NCBI GenBank assembly: GCA_003674045.1
Contig: PENC01000003.1
Location: 434,001 to 498,000 of the forward strand
DNA length: 64,000 bases
Reading direction: 5' to 3'
From: Streptomyces griseocarneus
GTDB lineage: Bacteria > Actinomycetota > Actinomycetes > Streptomycetales > Streptomycetaceae
Shown here in pieces: positions 51,714 through 60,089 of the stretch (the stretch's first letter is position 1; each line of letters opens with the position of its first letter). A program made the position numbers and the translations under genes. The notes beneath the pieces were generated by a model. That model did no database searches and was not told the DNA's origin. It saw only the letters and a program-made list of their open reading frames with translations.

Positions 51714-51762
51714 CCGGCCGCTTCACGGAAAGCTCCGAAGAGCCAATTCTCGGTGTCCGTCA

Positions 51763-52029
51763 TCACGCTCCATTCGGCAGGCTGCCACGCGTAGTCACAC
51801 ACCGCCCCCGGCACCCCGCCGGGGGCGTTCCGCACTGGCAAAGCCCCGCGCCTCGCTGACATCTACTCGGCGCCCACACGCGGCCTTGGTGGTCAGTGGC
51901 TTCGGCGTCAGGTTGAGAGGCCGGCCGCCGGACTGAAATGCGCTCCCAATCCGGGCCGAGGAGAGCCGTGCAGGTAGGTGCGTGGACGGCGGTGCCCCCG
52001 CCGATGACCGCGATATCGGGACTGGTCAT
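51763..52029 (-). CDS. 88-codon reading frame coupled to the aldoxime dehydratase; probable truncated gene
   Basis: The ATG at 52029 overlaps the dehydratase stop (ATGA). It begins MTSPDIAVIGGGTAVHAPTC, which looks like the first dinucleotide-binding strand of an oxidoreductase. Homology-like sequence fades after about 40 residues and the frame ends in Arg/Cys/Gly-rich sequence. I read it as the 5' stub of a lost downstream gene. Confidence 0.4.
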   Translation of the reverse strand: MTSPDIAVIGGGTAVHAPTCTALLGPDWERISVRRPASQPDAEATDHQGRVWAPSRCQRGAGLCQCGTPPAGCRGRCVTTRGSLPNGA

Positions 52030-52991
52030 CGCAGGGTGCCTTCGCCGAGCAGCGGCAGGAAGCCGGTGCGGTCGTGGCAGTGGGTGTAGGCCGCGGTGAC
52101 CGATCCCGGGGGCAGGGTGGCGACCTCGTTCCACAGGGCGACGTCCAAGGGGGTGCCGTCCGTGCCGAGCATCTCGAAGAACGCTTCGTAGATGGGGTGG
52201 TCCCGGGTCCAGTCCAGCATCGCCTGCAGGGAGTCGAACCAGGCCAGCACCGAGGCCCGCTCCAGGGGCGTGCCGTGGGCGTCGTGTTCGCGCACGTCGC
52301 GGGCGGCGACGCAGCCGCTGTCGGCAGGATGCTGCTGGAGGTAGTCCACACCCCGGCGCATCACGGGGGCCACGTCCTGGAGGAAGCGGTCGCGGTAGAC
52401 GGTGCTGAGCGTCCAGTCCTGGGCGGTGCGGATGACGCACAGCCCGCCGTCGACGGACAGGTGGACGCTCTCGCCGCGTCGGCGGACGCGGACGGTGGGG
52501 GCGGCGTGGACGGTCCGGTCAGGGATAGGGATACGGTCGCGTACCGCTCCCCAGTAGTCGTGGATGTCCTGGACCCGCTGGGGCAGTACCGAGGCCAGGC
52601 CTCTGACGGGGAAGTCGGCCGTCCGGTGCGTCTGCAGCGCGCTTTGCGCCCCGACGGGCACCGTGGCCTCCTCCCACCAGTGCCCGGCCAAGGGCGGCAC
52701 GCCTGCCCGGGCGCGCTTGCGGCCCCCGGCGGCCACCCAGCGGCGGTGCGCAGCGGGGGCGAGCCAGTAGGCGTACCACACGGCGTTGTACCGGCCCGCG
52801 CTGTCGGTGAACGATCCCCGGTCCAGCACATCCGGAGCATGTGCCCCGGTGAACGCCCCGGCCGCGGCGGAGGCCCGATGCTCGGCCTTCTCGGCGGCGT
52901 CCGTCTGGAAGCCGTACTGCCCGAAGACGTAACCGGCGCAGCCGGGCGGGAAGACCAGGGTGTAGGCCGTGAAACGCGGTGTGCGAGGCAT
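52026..52991 (-). CDS. aldoxime dehydratase (phenylacetaldoxime dehydratase family haem lyase)
   Basis: 321 residues. The family segments are present: IHDYWGAVRDRIPIPD, LCVIRTAQDWTLSTVYRDRF, APVMRRGVDYLQQ, SVLAWFDSLQAMLDWTRDHP, ALWNEVATLPPGS and YTHCHDRTGFLPLL, the last corresponding to the catalytic distal His region. These b-type haem enzymes dehydrate aldoximes to nitriles. Partners are usually nitrilase, or nitrile hydratase plus amidase; none is here, only a stub gene. The ATG has GGAAGG upstream. It is divergent from the terpene synthase across 620 bp. Confidence 0.85.
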   Translation of the reverse strand: MPRTPRFTAYTLVFPPGCAGYVFGQYGFQTDAAEKAEHRASAAAGAFTGAHAPDVLDRGSFTDSAGRYNAVWYAYWLAPAAHRRWVAAGGRKRARAGVPPLAGHWWEEATVPVGAQSALQTHRTADFPVRGLASVLPQRVQDIHDYWGAVRDRIPIPDRTVHAAPTVRVRRRGESVHLSVDGGLCVIRTAQDWTLSTVYRDRFLQDVAPVMRRGVDYLQQHPADSGCVAARDVREHDAHGTPLERASVLAWFDSLQAMLDWTRDHPIYEAFFEMLGTDGTPLDVALWNEVATLPPGSVTAAYTHCHDRTGFLPLLGEGTLR

Positions 52992-53611
52992 GAGGAATCA
53001 CCTTCCGGGAGCAGAAGGGCGCACCAGGCGGCACAGGCACCGAGGGTTGCGCAGTATGCGCCCGCCGGGCTGTCCCTGGACGACTGGGGAGACCGACACG
53101 TCACAGCTGCCGCAGCGGGAAAGCTCCCCATCGGCCTCCCGCGGCGCTGTCTCAGGCGGTTCCGGTCGGTGCATGCTCCGGGTGGCGTCGGCAACAGTGG
53201 CGGCGTCCGCCGAGCGCATCGGCCAGTGGCGGCTTTCTCCCCTGGAGGAAGGGCTCACACCTCCGTATCGCCTGTCGCCGACGGATGTTCTCCCTCCACT
53301 TCACCCGGAGCATCCGGCAGGGGCAATCACCCTCCCGGAGGGCGCACACAGCATCCGGGGCACGACGGGCTGCACCAGCACATTCCTGTACCTCCGGCTC
53401 CGGCAGCGCACGCCCACTGCCCGGGCCGGTTCGGCCGGGGGCGGTGTCAGCACGGGGGGTGCGAATAAATGCTTCTGTGCGCCGTTTGCCGGGGCTTGCT
53501 CGCGTATACATGCAGCCGCACCCTGTGGCTGGGGCGACTGAATACCCAAGGAGCCCGCGTGTTCGCTGCACTTGAGTTTGATCGCGGGCTGTTCACTCGA
53601 GGACTCTGCAC
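52992..53611. promoter_or_regulatory. 620-bp region between divergent aldoxime dehydratase and terpene synthase
   Basis: No supported gene on either strand; open frames here are short and of Arg/Pro/Ser-rich composition. The stretch near 53460-53520 is less GC-rich (AATAAATGC, GTATACATG) and is the likely promoter region of the terpene synthase. No operator was recognised. Confidence 0.45.
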
Positions 53612-54559
53612 GTGCCCGACCTCTTCGTCCCGATCGCACCGGCCGTCTCCCCTCACGCCGCCGCTCTCGACCTTCATGCCGAACGATGGATCCGACAGCA
53701 GCGATTGTCGGCACGCCCTCATCACATCGAGCGCTGGGCGCACTCACGCTTCGGGACCTTCGCCGCACGCGTCTGCCCCCGGGCCGATCTCCCCTCACTC
53801 ACCCTGTACACCGAGTGGCTGACGTTCGGGTTCATCTACGACGACACATTCTTCGACGAAAGTGACAACGGAACTGCGATCGCGCCCATCGCGACAGCCG
53901 TCATGGCTGCGGTATCCGCATTTCTCCCCAGCGGAACTCCCGTCGCACTGCCGACCGTTTCCTCCCTGGACAGCTCCCACCACCTGGACATCCTGGACGA
54001 CCTCATCCGGCGCACACAGAGCATCGCCCGTCCCGAACAGTTCCACCGGTTCTGCAACCAGATGGTCACCTGGTTCTACAGCTATCTCTACGAACCCTCG
54101 CTGCGCGCCGGACAGAGGCCCATGCCGCTGGACGGATACACGGCCAATCGGCTGCAAAACATCGCCGCCGCCCCGTACACCACCCTGGCCGAAATCGTCA
54201 CCGCCTGTCCGATCACCGGCGAAGAGCATGCCGAGCCACGCCTGCGCCGCCTCTCCGCCCTCGCGGCCTACCAGATGGCATGGTGCAACGACATCTTCTC
54301 CGCCCGCCGGGAAGCCGATGTCGGCAACACCATCGAAAACCTCACCTCCTGCCTGGAACGGGAAGGGCGCTCACCCGCTCAGGCAATGCAGGAAGCGATA
54401 CGCATCCACAACGCCACCATGGGCGCCTATCTCAGTCTCGAGGCCGAGATATCTCCCCGCGCCAGTGCTGCCGTGCGGCTCTATCTCGCCATCCTGCGCA
54501 CCTGGATGCGCGGCCACTACGACTGGTGTCGCGCCACTGCGCGCTACAACGGTGAATGA
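53612..54559 (+). CDS. class I terpene synthase
   Basis: 315 residues. The first metal motif is FIYDDTFFDESDNG, the second (NSE) WCNDIFSARREADVGN, and the closing region WMRGHYDWCRATARY carries the RY pair. The effector Arg region is within YLYEPSLRAGQRP. These features are complete, so it should ionise a prenyl diphosphate (farnesyl or geranyl) to a cyclic terpene. The product cannot be predicted from sequence. The GTG at 53612 gives the family N-terminus (PDLFVPIAPAVSPHAA). No prenyltransferase or P450 is directly adjacent. Confidence 0.92.
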   Translation: MPDLFVPIAPAVSPHAAALDLHAERWIRQQRLSARPHHIERWAHSRFGTFAARVCPRADLPSLTLYTEWLTFGFIYDDTFFDESDNGTAIAPIATAVMAAVSAFLPSGTPVALPTVSSLDSSHHLDILDDLIRRTQSIARPEQFHRFCNQMVTWFYSYLYEPSLRAGQRPMPLDGYTANRLQNIAAAPYTTLAEIVTACPITGEEHAEPRLRRLSALAAYQMAWCNDIFSARREADVGNTIENLTSCLEREGRSPAQAMQEAIRIHNATMGAYLSLEAEISPRASAAVRLYLAILRTWMRGHYDWCRATARYNGE

Positions 54560-55149
54560 TTCGCCATGCCTGCGCATCACAGGGCCGACAGCACGCGGGG
54601 TTGGTGGGTCCGATGAGGGCGGCCAGGTCGCCGTGGGCACTGCCGCTGGAGGACCGGGTGCTGCTGCACCTGAACCGTCGACACCCTCGACTGGGACGGG
54701 TCCGGCGGCGGCCGGACCGCGTCCCGGACCGGCACGGCGGTGAAGGAGGTCCCGGCGGCGGACAAGCGGGGCGGGGTGGTATGGGGGGCATCTTCACCGA
54801 ACCCGGGCCCGGCCTGTTCGTCGCCGTCCAGCCCGCACGGGCCGCTTGGGATTCCAACTCACCCCGAAACATAATGAAATGCTCCACAATGCCCACTTAT
54901 GGGCGCGGCAGTTTCGTTTGGATCAGTCGGTCGTTGGGCTGGATGTGCCGATGACCGACGCGCCGCGGGCGCGGATCGAGCCGTTGTTCCTGGAACGGAC
55001 CCCGGACGTACGGACCCCGGACGTAGCCGACACGAAATCTCTGGCTGGAGTGCCGCTGCCATGCAAATGATCTTCCTTTGGGTCGTCTCGCCGGGGCGTC
55101 GGCAGCACGCTGCCGGAAGTGTGGGCGGGGCACTCCCGGAAGGTACGCG
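54560..55149 (+). mobile_element. 590-bp non-coding stretch with IS5-like transposase scraps
   Basis: Two scraps are suggestive. LVGPMRAARSPWALPLEDRV (about 54600-54660) and VPMTDAPRARIEPLFLERTP (about 54945-55005) resemble N-terminal parts of two Streptomyces IS5-family transposases. Neither continues. A 12-base direct repeat (CGGACCCCGGAC near 54997 and the same motif shortly after) lies at the right end. No intact gene is supported here. Confidence 0.4.
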
Positions 55150-55731
55150 ATGCGTCACCTGACTGTTCACACCGACGGTTGCGACGGGGGCACCGTCGAG
55201 GACCTCCTGGGTTTTCGGTCGCCCGTCACACGCATGCTGCTGGCCAGCGACGGCTTGACCACCGTCCTGCTCCAGGCGCTCACTCAAGCGGTCCTCACGC
55301 CGCGGGTGGACAGCATCGAGACGATGCCGGGACGGCACGTGAAGGCGACCGCGCGCAGTGCGCTGCGCCTGGCGGAGGACGACGTGTGCCTGGTGCGCCG
55401 TACCCGGTTGGTCACCCGTACCGGTGAGGTGGTGTCGGCGAACATCGTGGTGGCACCGGCCGGTCAGGACGGGCGGATCGATGCGGCGATGCGGGACCGC
55501 GCGCGCCCCATCGGGTTCGCGTTCGCCGCGGCGGGCCTGCCGATGAGCCGCCGCGTCAGCCAGGTCGGCCTGGCACCCTGGCCGCAGGCCTCGGCCACGC
55601 AATGCGTTTTCAAGGCCTACACCTTGAACGCCGCGGACAAGCCGTGGGCCTATATCTGCGAACTGTTCAGTCCCCGGATCATTCCACCCGAGATGCAGAC
55701 CGATGCGGCGGTAGTCGGGGAGCGTGCTTGA
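55150..55731 (+). CDS. chorismate-lyase-like protein (UbiC/DUF98 type)
   Basis: 193 residues. The core reads TRMLLASDGLTTVLLQALTQ, LRLAEDDVCLVRRTRLVTRT, ARPIGFAFAAAGLPMSRRV and VGLAPWPQ. This is the chorismate lyase-like fold, in which a conserved Arg and Glu cut chorismate to 4-hydroxybenzoate and pyruvate. The family call is by pattern and moderate. The ATG has GGAAGG 6 bases upstream. It overlaps the next gene, an acid-CoA-ligase-like enzyme, supporting an aryl-acid starter pathway. Confidence 0.68.
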   Translation: MRHLTVHTDGCDGGTVEDLLGFRSPVTRMLLASDGLTTVLLQALTQAVLTPRVDSIETMPGRHVKATARSALRLAEDDVCLVRRTRLVTRTGEVVSANIVVAPAGQDGRIDAAMRDRARPIGFAFAAAGLPMSRRVSQVGLAPWPQASATQCVFKAYTLNAADKPWAYICELFSPRIIPPEMQTDAAVVGERA

Positions 55732-57256
55732 GATGTTCCGCGACGCCCTGATCGACGCGCTCGCCGCAGGCGGCGTCCGCGTGGCCGTCATCGACGAGAC
55801 CGCGGCCCATTCCTATGCCGAGCTGGACGCCTGGTCCTCCTCGCTGGCTGTCGCACTGCGCCCGCCGGTGCGTACCCCGGACGACTGTGCCGCGCTGCTC
55901 CTGCCCAACGGCGGCTCCTGGCTCGCCGCGTATCTCGCCGTCCACAAGGCCGGTATGGCGGTGGCGCCGATGAACGCCGTACTCACCGAACACGAGATCA
56001 GCCGCGTGCTGGAACACGTCCGCCCCCGGGCGGTGCTCACCAGCCCGCAACGTTCGGACGACATCAAGGAGCTGGTCACCAGGCAGCGGCTGTGTGCGGA
56101 CGTGATCGCGGTGGCGCCGGGAACGCGGTTCGCACCCGGCCCACGCAAAGCGGCAGAAGCTGTGCGGCAGCAGCCGGAGGCGCACGCCCTTTGCCTGATC
56201 ATGCATACGTCGGGATCGACGGGCGCATGCCGTCCGGTGATCCAGACGGATCAGGCGCTCCACCTCGCGACCGGCTTCTGGCGGCGTCGGCACCGCGACC
56301 GCGACGACATGGTGGCCGTTCCCATTCCGTTCGCGCATACCTACGGGCATCTCGCGGCCATTTCCACCCTCCTGGCCGGGGCGACGCTGCTGACCTCCTC
56401 CCGCGCCTTCGAGCCTGCCTGGTGGCTGGAGGAGCTGGCCGCTCGCAGTGTCACCGTTGTCGAAGCCGTGCCGACCGTCTACCGCAGGCTCCTGGAGACC
56501 ACCGCTCGGCAGTGGCCGTCGGCCGCACTGCGGCGCTGTCTGAGTGCCGGACAGCAGACATCCCCCGACTTGCACCGTGACTGGCATCGGCGCACCGGCG
56601 TGGAACTGCTGCAGAGCTGGGGGATGACCGAACTCGCCGGTGCGGGACTGAGCCCTACCGCTGATTCCTGCCGCGACGGCGTCGGCATCCCGGTCCCGGG
56701 CCTGGAAATCCGCGTCGCCGATCCCCAGTCCCCCGGTCGGCCGGTGCCGTCCGGCACGGTCGGTGAGCTGTGGGTGCGAGGCCCCCAGGTCACCCCTGGC
56801 TACCGCGCCGATGCCCGGCAGGTGGCCCCCGTCACCGACGACGAGGGATGGCTGCACACCGGTGACCTGGTGGTCCGCGACAGGCACGGCTGCATCCGCA
56901 TCGTCGGACGCTCCAAGGACACCATCATGACCGGCGGGTACAGCGTGCAGCCCGCCGAGATCGAAGACGTTCTGCGCGCACACCCGAAGGTCAAGGATGC
57001 CGCCGTGGTCGCTCGTCCCGACCGCCGGCGTGGCGAAGTCCCGCACGCCGTGATCGTCCCGTGTCACGACGGCCGGCCGGACGCCGAGGAACTGCTCAGT
57101 CACTGCCGCGGCCTGCTCGCCCGGTACAAGGTGCCCCGCTCCATCGACTTCGCCGAGCGGCTTCCTCTCTCGGCCACCGGCAAACTCGACCGTGCCGCCC
57201 TGCGCGGACATTACGGTGCGCCCGAACAGAAGGACACACCCCATGCCGTCGTATAA
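55724..57256 (+). CDS. acyl/aryl-CoA ligase-like AMP-binding enzyme
   Basis: 510 residues of the ANL superfamily: FAHTYGHLAAISTLLAG, LLQSWGMTELAGAGLSP, EGWLHTGDLVVRDRHG, GRSKDTIMTGGYSVQPAEIE and LPLSATGKLDRAALRG with the C-terminal Lys. The phosphate loop is unusual: MHTSGSTGACRPVIQ lacks the PKG that normally follows. No carrier domain is fused. It would activate an acid, plausibly 4-hydroxybenzoate from the preceding gene, as its adenylate and CoA or carrier thioester. The GTG at 55724 overlaps the previous stop by 8 bp; the ATG at 55733 is an alternative. Confidence 0.88.
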   Translation: MLEMFRDALIDALAAGGVRVAVIDETAAHSYAELDAWSSSLAVALRPPVRTPDDCAALLLPNGGSWLAAYLAVHKAGMAVAPMNAVLTEHEISRVLEHVRPRAVLTSPQRSDDIKELVTRQRLCADVIAVAPGTRFAPGPRKAAEAVRQQPEAHALCLIMHTSGSTGACRPVIQTDQALHLATGFWRRRHRDRDDMVAVPIPFAHTYGHLAAISTLLAGATLLTSSRAFEPAWWLEELAARSVTVVEAVPTVYRRLLETTARQWPSAALRRCLSAGQQTSPDLHRDWHRRTGVELLQSWGMTELAGAGLSPTADSCRDGVGIPVPGLEIRVADPQSPGRPVPSGTVGELWVRGPQVTPGYRADARQVAPVTDDEGWLHTGDLVVRDRHGCIRIVGRSKDTIMTGGYSVQPAEIEDVLRAHPKVKDAAVVARPDRRRGEVPHAVIVPCHDGRPDAEELLSHCRGLLARYKVPRSIDFAERLPLSATGKLDRAALRGHYGAPEQKDTPHAVV

Positions 57257-58109
57257 CGGGACCGATGACGGGACCGATGAGCGCCTCGCCGACGAGCAAC
57301 CCGTCGTCGTCATCACCGGCGCCACCGGTGGGCTCGGCGCGGCCATCGCCACCGCCTGTGCCGAGCGGGGATTCCGGCTGGGGCTCGTCGCGCGTACCCG
57401 CCCAGCGCTCGAACACCTCGCCGCAACACTGCCCACGCGGCCCGGCAGCCCGGTCACACCGGTGTGCGCCGATGTCAGCGACACGGCGGCAGCGGCTACC
57501 GCCATACAGCGGATCCAGGCCGACTTCGGCCGCATCGACGTCCTCATCGACAACGCCGGCGTGGAAGGCCCCATCGGCCCCACCTGGGAGATCCCCGTCG
57601 AGCAATGGTGGGACGCGGTGCGCATCAACACACTGAGCACCGTCGCCACGGCGCACGCCGCGATTCCACTGATGATCCGTCACGGCGGCGGCCGCATCAT
57701 CAGCATCAGCAGCGCCGCGGGACGGCATCGCTGGCCCACGCTGTCCTCCTACTCCGTCGCCAAAGCCGCCGGCATCGCGTTCATCGAGAACATCGCCAGC
57801 GAAGCCCGCCACCACGGAGTCCTGGCCTTCAGCCTGCACCCCGGGATCGTGACCACCGGACTCACCACGAGCGCGCTGAACGAAATCGACTCCGCCGACC
57901 CCTGGCGCCGTCGCCGCGCCCGCTGGATCCGCGAACAGATCGAAGCCGGGCAGGCCGTTCCGCTCCCTCGTGTGATCGCCGCCGTTCTCGAACTGGCCAC
58001 GGGCCCAGCCGCAGCCCTGTCCGGCCGCTATCTGACGGTCGAGGACATCGACTCCATGACCAGCCGCAAACGAATGAGGGTGGCCGATTCAGCGGCCGGT
58101 CTTGGCTGA
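57243..58109 (+). CDS. short-chain dehydrogenase/reductase
   Basis: 288 residues. The Rossmann motif is VVITGATGGLGAAIATACAE, followed by LIDNAGVEGPIG, the catalytic Ser in IISISSAAG, and YSVAK (YxxxK). It reduces or oxidises a carbonyl/alcohol with NAD(P)H; the motif does not fix the substrate. The ATG at 57243 lies 14 bp inside the end of the ligase gene, so the three genes form one coupled operon (chorismate lyase, ligase, reductase). Confidence 0.9.
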   Translation: MPSYNGTDDGTDERLADEQPVVVITGATGGLGAAIATACAERGFRLGLVARTRPALEHLAATLPTRPGSPVTPVCADVSDTAAAATAIQRIQADFGRIDVLIDNAGVEGPIGPTWEIPVEQWWDAVRINTLSTVATAHAAIPLMIRHGGGRIISISSAAGRHRWPTLSSYSVAKAAGIAFIENIASEARHHGVLAFSLHPGIVTTGLTTSALNEIDSADPWRRRRARWIREQIEAGQAVPLPRVIAAVLELATGPAAALSGRYLTVEDIDSMTSRKRMRVADSAAGLG

Positions 58110-58227
58110 ACCGGGTTTGGCAGCGCCCCTGAAGCCACGCCTGTGGCAGGACTGCAGGCGAGCGGCGGTCGGCCAACGGGTGCGTGCGCTGTGACGCTCT
58201 GCAGGTCGGCCCCATAGGGTCGGAGGC

Positions 58228-58887
58228 ATGACACTACCTCTTGCCAGCAGTGCATTCGACTCGCTCCGTCTCGACGCCGTGCGCGATCAGGAGGCGTTGC
58301 GCCGGGTCTACGAACTCCCCGGCGACGCGGCCGTTCGCAAGCAGATGACCGAACTCACCGAGCAGACCCGGCGGTTGATCGGCTGCTCGTCGCTGGTCCT
58401 GGTCGCCAGCGCGGACGCCGAGGGCAACTGCGACGTTTCCCCGCGCGGCGGTCCTGCCGGGTTCGTGGCCGTCCTGGACGCACGGACGGTGGCGATACCG
58501 GACGCGACCGGCAACAAGCGTCTGGACACCCTGCAGAACGTCATCGCCACCGGACGGGCCGGGCTGCTGTTCGTCATCCCGGGGCGTACCACGACGCTCA
58601 GGGTGAACGGCCGGGCCTGCGTCTCCACCCGCCCCGAGCTGCTGTCGCAGCTGACCGCCGTGGGCAAGCCGCCGGCCAGTGCGCTGGTGCTGGGGATCGA
58701 GGAGGTCTACCCGCACTGCCCCAAGGCGCTTCTGCGCAGCGCGGCGTGGAAGCCGGAACAGTGGCTGTCGGCGGACGCGCAGCCGACCTCGGCCGAGGTG
58801 ACGCTGGCCCAGCTGCGGATGCCGGAGCTGACGATCGCCGACATCGAGCAGACGGAGGCGGACTCGCTGAAGTACCGGTACGAGTGA
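58228..58887 (+). CDS. PPOX-class FMN/F420-binding protein, MSMEG_1061 type
   Basis: 219 residues of split-barrel flavin-binding fold: LVLVASADAEGNCDVSPRGG, VAIPDATGNKRLDTLQNVIA and LLFVIPGRTTTLRVNGRACV, then VEEVYPHC-like IEEVYPHCPKALLRSAAW. The MSMEG_1061 subfamily is of unknown reaction, probably a flavin-dependent oxidoreductase. It appears monocistronic, 118 bp after the SDR gene. Confidence 0.88.
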   Translation: MTLPLASSAFDSLRLDAVRDQEALRRVYELPGDAAVRKQMTELTEQTRRLIGCSSLVLVASADAEGNCDVSPRGGPAGFVAVLDARTVAIPDATGNKRLDTLQNVIATGRAGLLFVIPGRTTTLRVNGRACVSTRPELLSQLTAVGKPPASALVLGIEEVYPHCPKALLRSAAWKPEQWLSADAQPTSAEVTLAQLRMPELTIADIEQTEADSLKYRYE

Positions 58888-58922
58888 CGGGGCGGTCCTG
58901 TGACTGCTGAACCGAGAGAGCG

Positions 58923-59912
58923 TCAGCGTTCCGTGTGCAGCAGGCGCCGGGTGTGCCAGGTGGCGGAGAAGAGCATCAGGGCGGCGGCGGACGCGGCGCC
59001 CGCTGTCTTGGCGGCGCCTGTCAGCACTCCCTCGGCAACGGTGCCCCAGGGGGCCTTCACCGTCCTGGTGGGATAGGTGGTCTCGGTCGAGCCGTAACCG
59101 AGGTCGCGGACGATCGGCCGGTCGAGATCCTCCACGGTCTCGAAGCGGTACAGGCTGAAGTCGCTGCGGGCCTGCGCGGCCCCGCCCAGTACGGCGGCTC
59201 CCGCCAGGACGGCGACCACGCTCCATCGCGTGGCAGGGCGCAGACGGGAAACGGTGTCGTCCTCGGCGCGCAGTCGGTCGCGGCGGTGCCACAGATACAT
59301 GCCGATGGCCATCAGGCCCCCGACCGTGCTCACGTGCTGGAGCAGCCGGGCGACTGTCAGCCCTCCCGGAGCCGGGGCGCGCAGCAGCGCCACGTGGGTG
59401 ACCAGGAACCCGTCGCTGTGGGTGAGGGAGTCCCATGCCAGGTGGGAGACGATGCCGATGAAGGCCGACAGCAGCAGCCACAGGGCGTGGCGGGTCCTGG
59501 CTCGCAAGCCGCGCGTCGGTTCGGGCTCCGGCAGCCCGAGGCCGACGGGGAGCAGGGCCGTGACCGGCCTGCGCAGCAGTCGGCAGGCGGCTGCCAGGCA
59601 GAGGGCGAAGAGCAGGCCGGCGCCCAGGCCCCAGCCGGGCGTGTGCGTGTTCGTGGCGTTGAGGAAAGGCTCGTACCAGTCCCGCGCGTCGGTCGAGCGG
59701 ATGCCGGCGGCTTGCAGGAAGTACGGGACATCAGGGGCCATGGCGCCCGCGGCCAGGGCCGAGGGGACGAACGGGTGCCGCAGCAGAGGCAGGACGGCGG
59801 CGGGGTGGGACAAGGTGAACGGCAACGCGGTGGTCTCTCTGCTCGGCGGCACCCGCGCGGTCCGGTCCACGCGGTGCTGCGGACGGCCCTGGCGGTATCC
59901 GGGCGTGCTCAC
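58923..59912 (-). CDS. DUF4184 family membrane protein
   Basis: Up to 329 residues. The signature LPFTLSHPAAVLPLLRHPFV sits near the N-terminus, followed by GAMAPDVPYFL and a HLAWDSLTHSDGF motif whose His and Asp residues recall membrane-bound metal-dependent hydrolase-like families. Several hydrophobic helices follow. The family usually begins at this FTLSHPAAV, so a TTG at 59825 is a plausible true start rather than the GTG at 59912. The function is unknown. Confidence 0.8.
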   Translation of the reverse strand: MSTPGYRQGRPQHRVDRTARVPPSRETTALPFTLSHPAAVLPLLRHPFVPSALAAGAMAPDVPYFLQAAGIRSTDARDWYEPFLNATNTHTPGWGLGAGLLFALCLAAACRLLRRPVTALLPVGLGLPEPEPTRGLRARTRHALWLLLSAFIGIVSHLAWDSLTHSDGFLVTHVALLRAPAPGGLTVARLLQHVSTVGGLMAIGMYLWHRRDRLRAEDDTVSRLRPATRWSVVAVLAGAAVLGGAAQARSDFSLYRFETVEDLDRPIVRDLGYGSTETTYPTRTVKAPWGTVAEGVLTGAAKTAGAASAAALMLFSATWHTRRLLHTER

Positions 59913-60008
59913 GGCCGTCGAGTCCGAGCGGCACGCAGCGACGGTACGTCGAGCAGAGTATTCATGTCAACGGACTATTGGGGTGTCGCCCCTCGTGACG
60001 CCCGTCGG

Positions 60009-60034
60009 TTTTCGTCTGCCCGGGCAGACGAAAA
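60009..60034. repeat. perfect 26-bp palindrome, part of a double hairpin
   Basis: TTTTCGTCTGCC pairs exactly with its complement across a CG centre. It directly adjoins the hairpin at 60035-60060 and ends in runs of T and A, so it could act as a terminator in both directions. Confidence 0.75.
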
Positions 60035-60060
60035 CTGCCCTCCCCATGGTGGGAGGGCAG
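60035..60060 (-). terminator. rho-independent terminator of the PadR/membrane-protein operon
   Basis: Perfect 10-bp arms CTGCCCTCCC and GGGAGGGCAG with a six-base loop. On the minus strand the stem is followed at once by TTTTCG. It lies 30 bases after the stop of the 60090-60965 gene. Confidence 0.75.
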
Positions 60061-60089
60061 CAGAGCCTGCCGGGGGAGCCGGGCCGGGG

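Noticed and set aside
53285..53575. Small gene upstream of the terpene synthase
   Set aside because: Arg/Pro/Ser-rich frame without a ribosome site or recognisable fold; considered intergenic.
55724..57256. NRPS module
   Set aside because: It is an AMP-binding ligase without carrier or condensation domain, closer to acid-CoA ligases.
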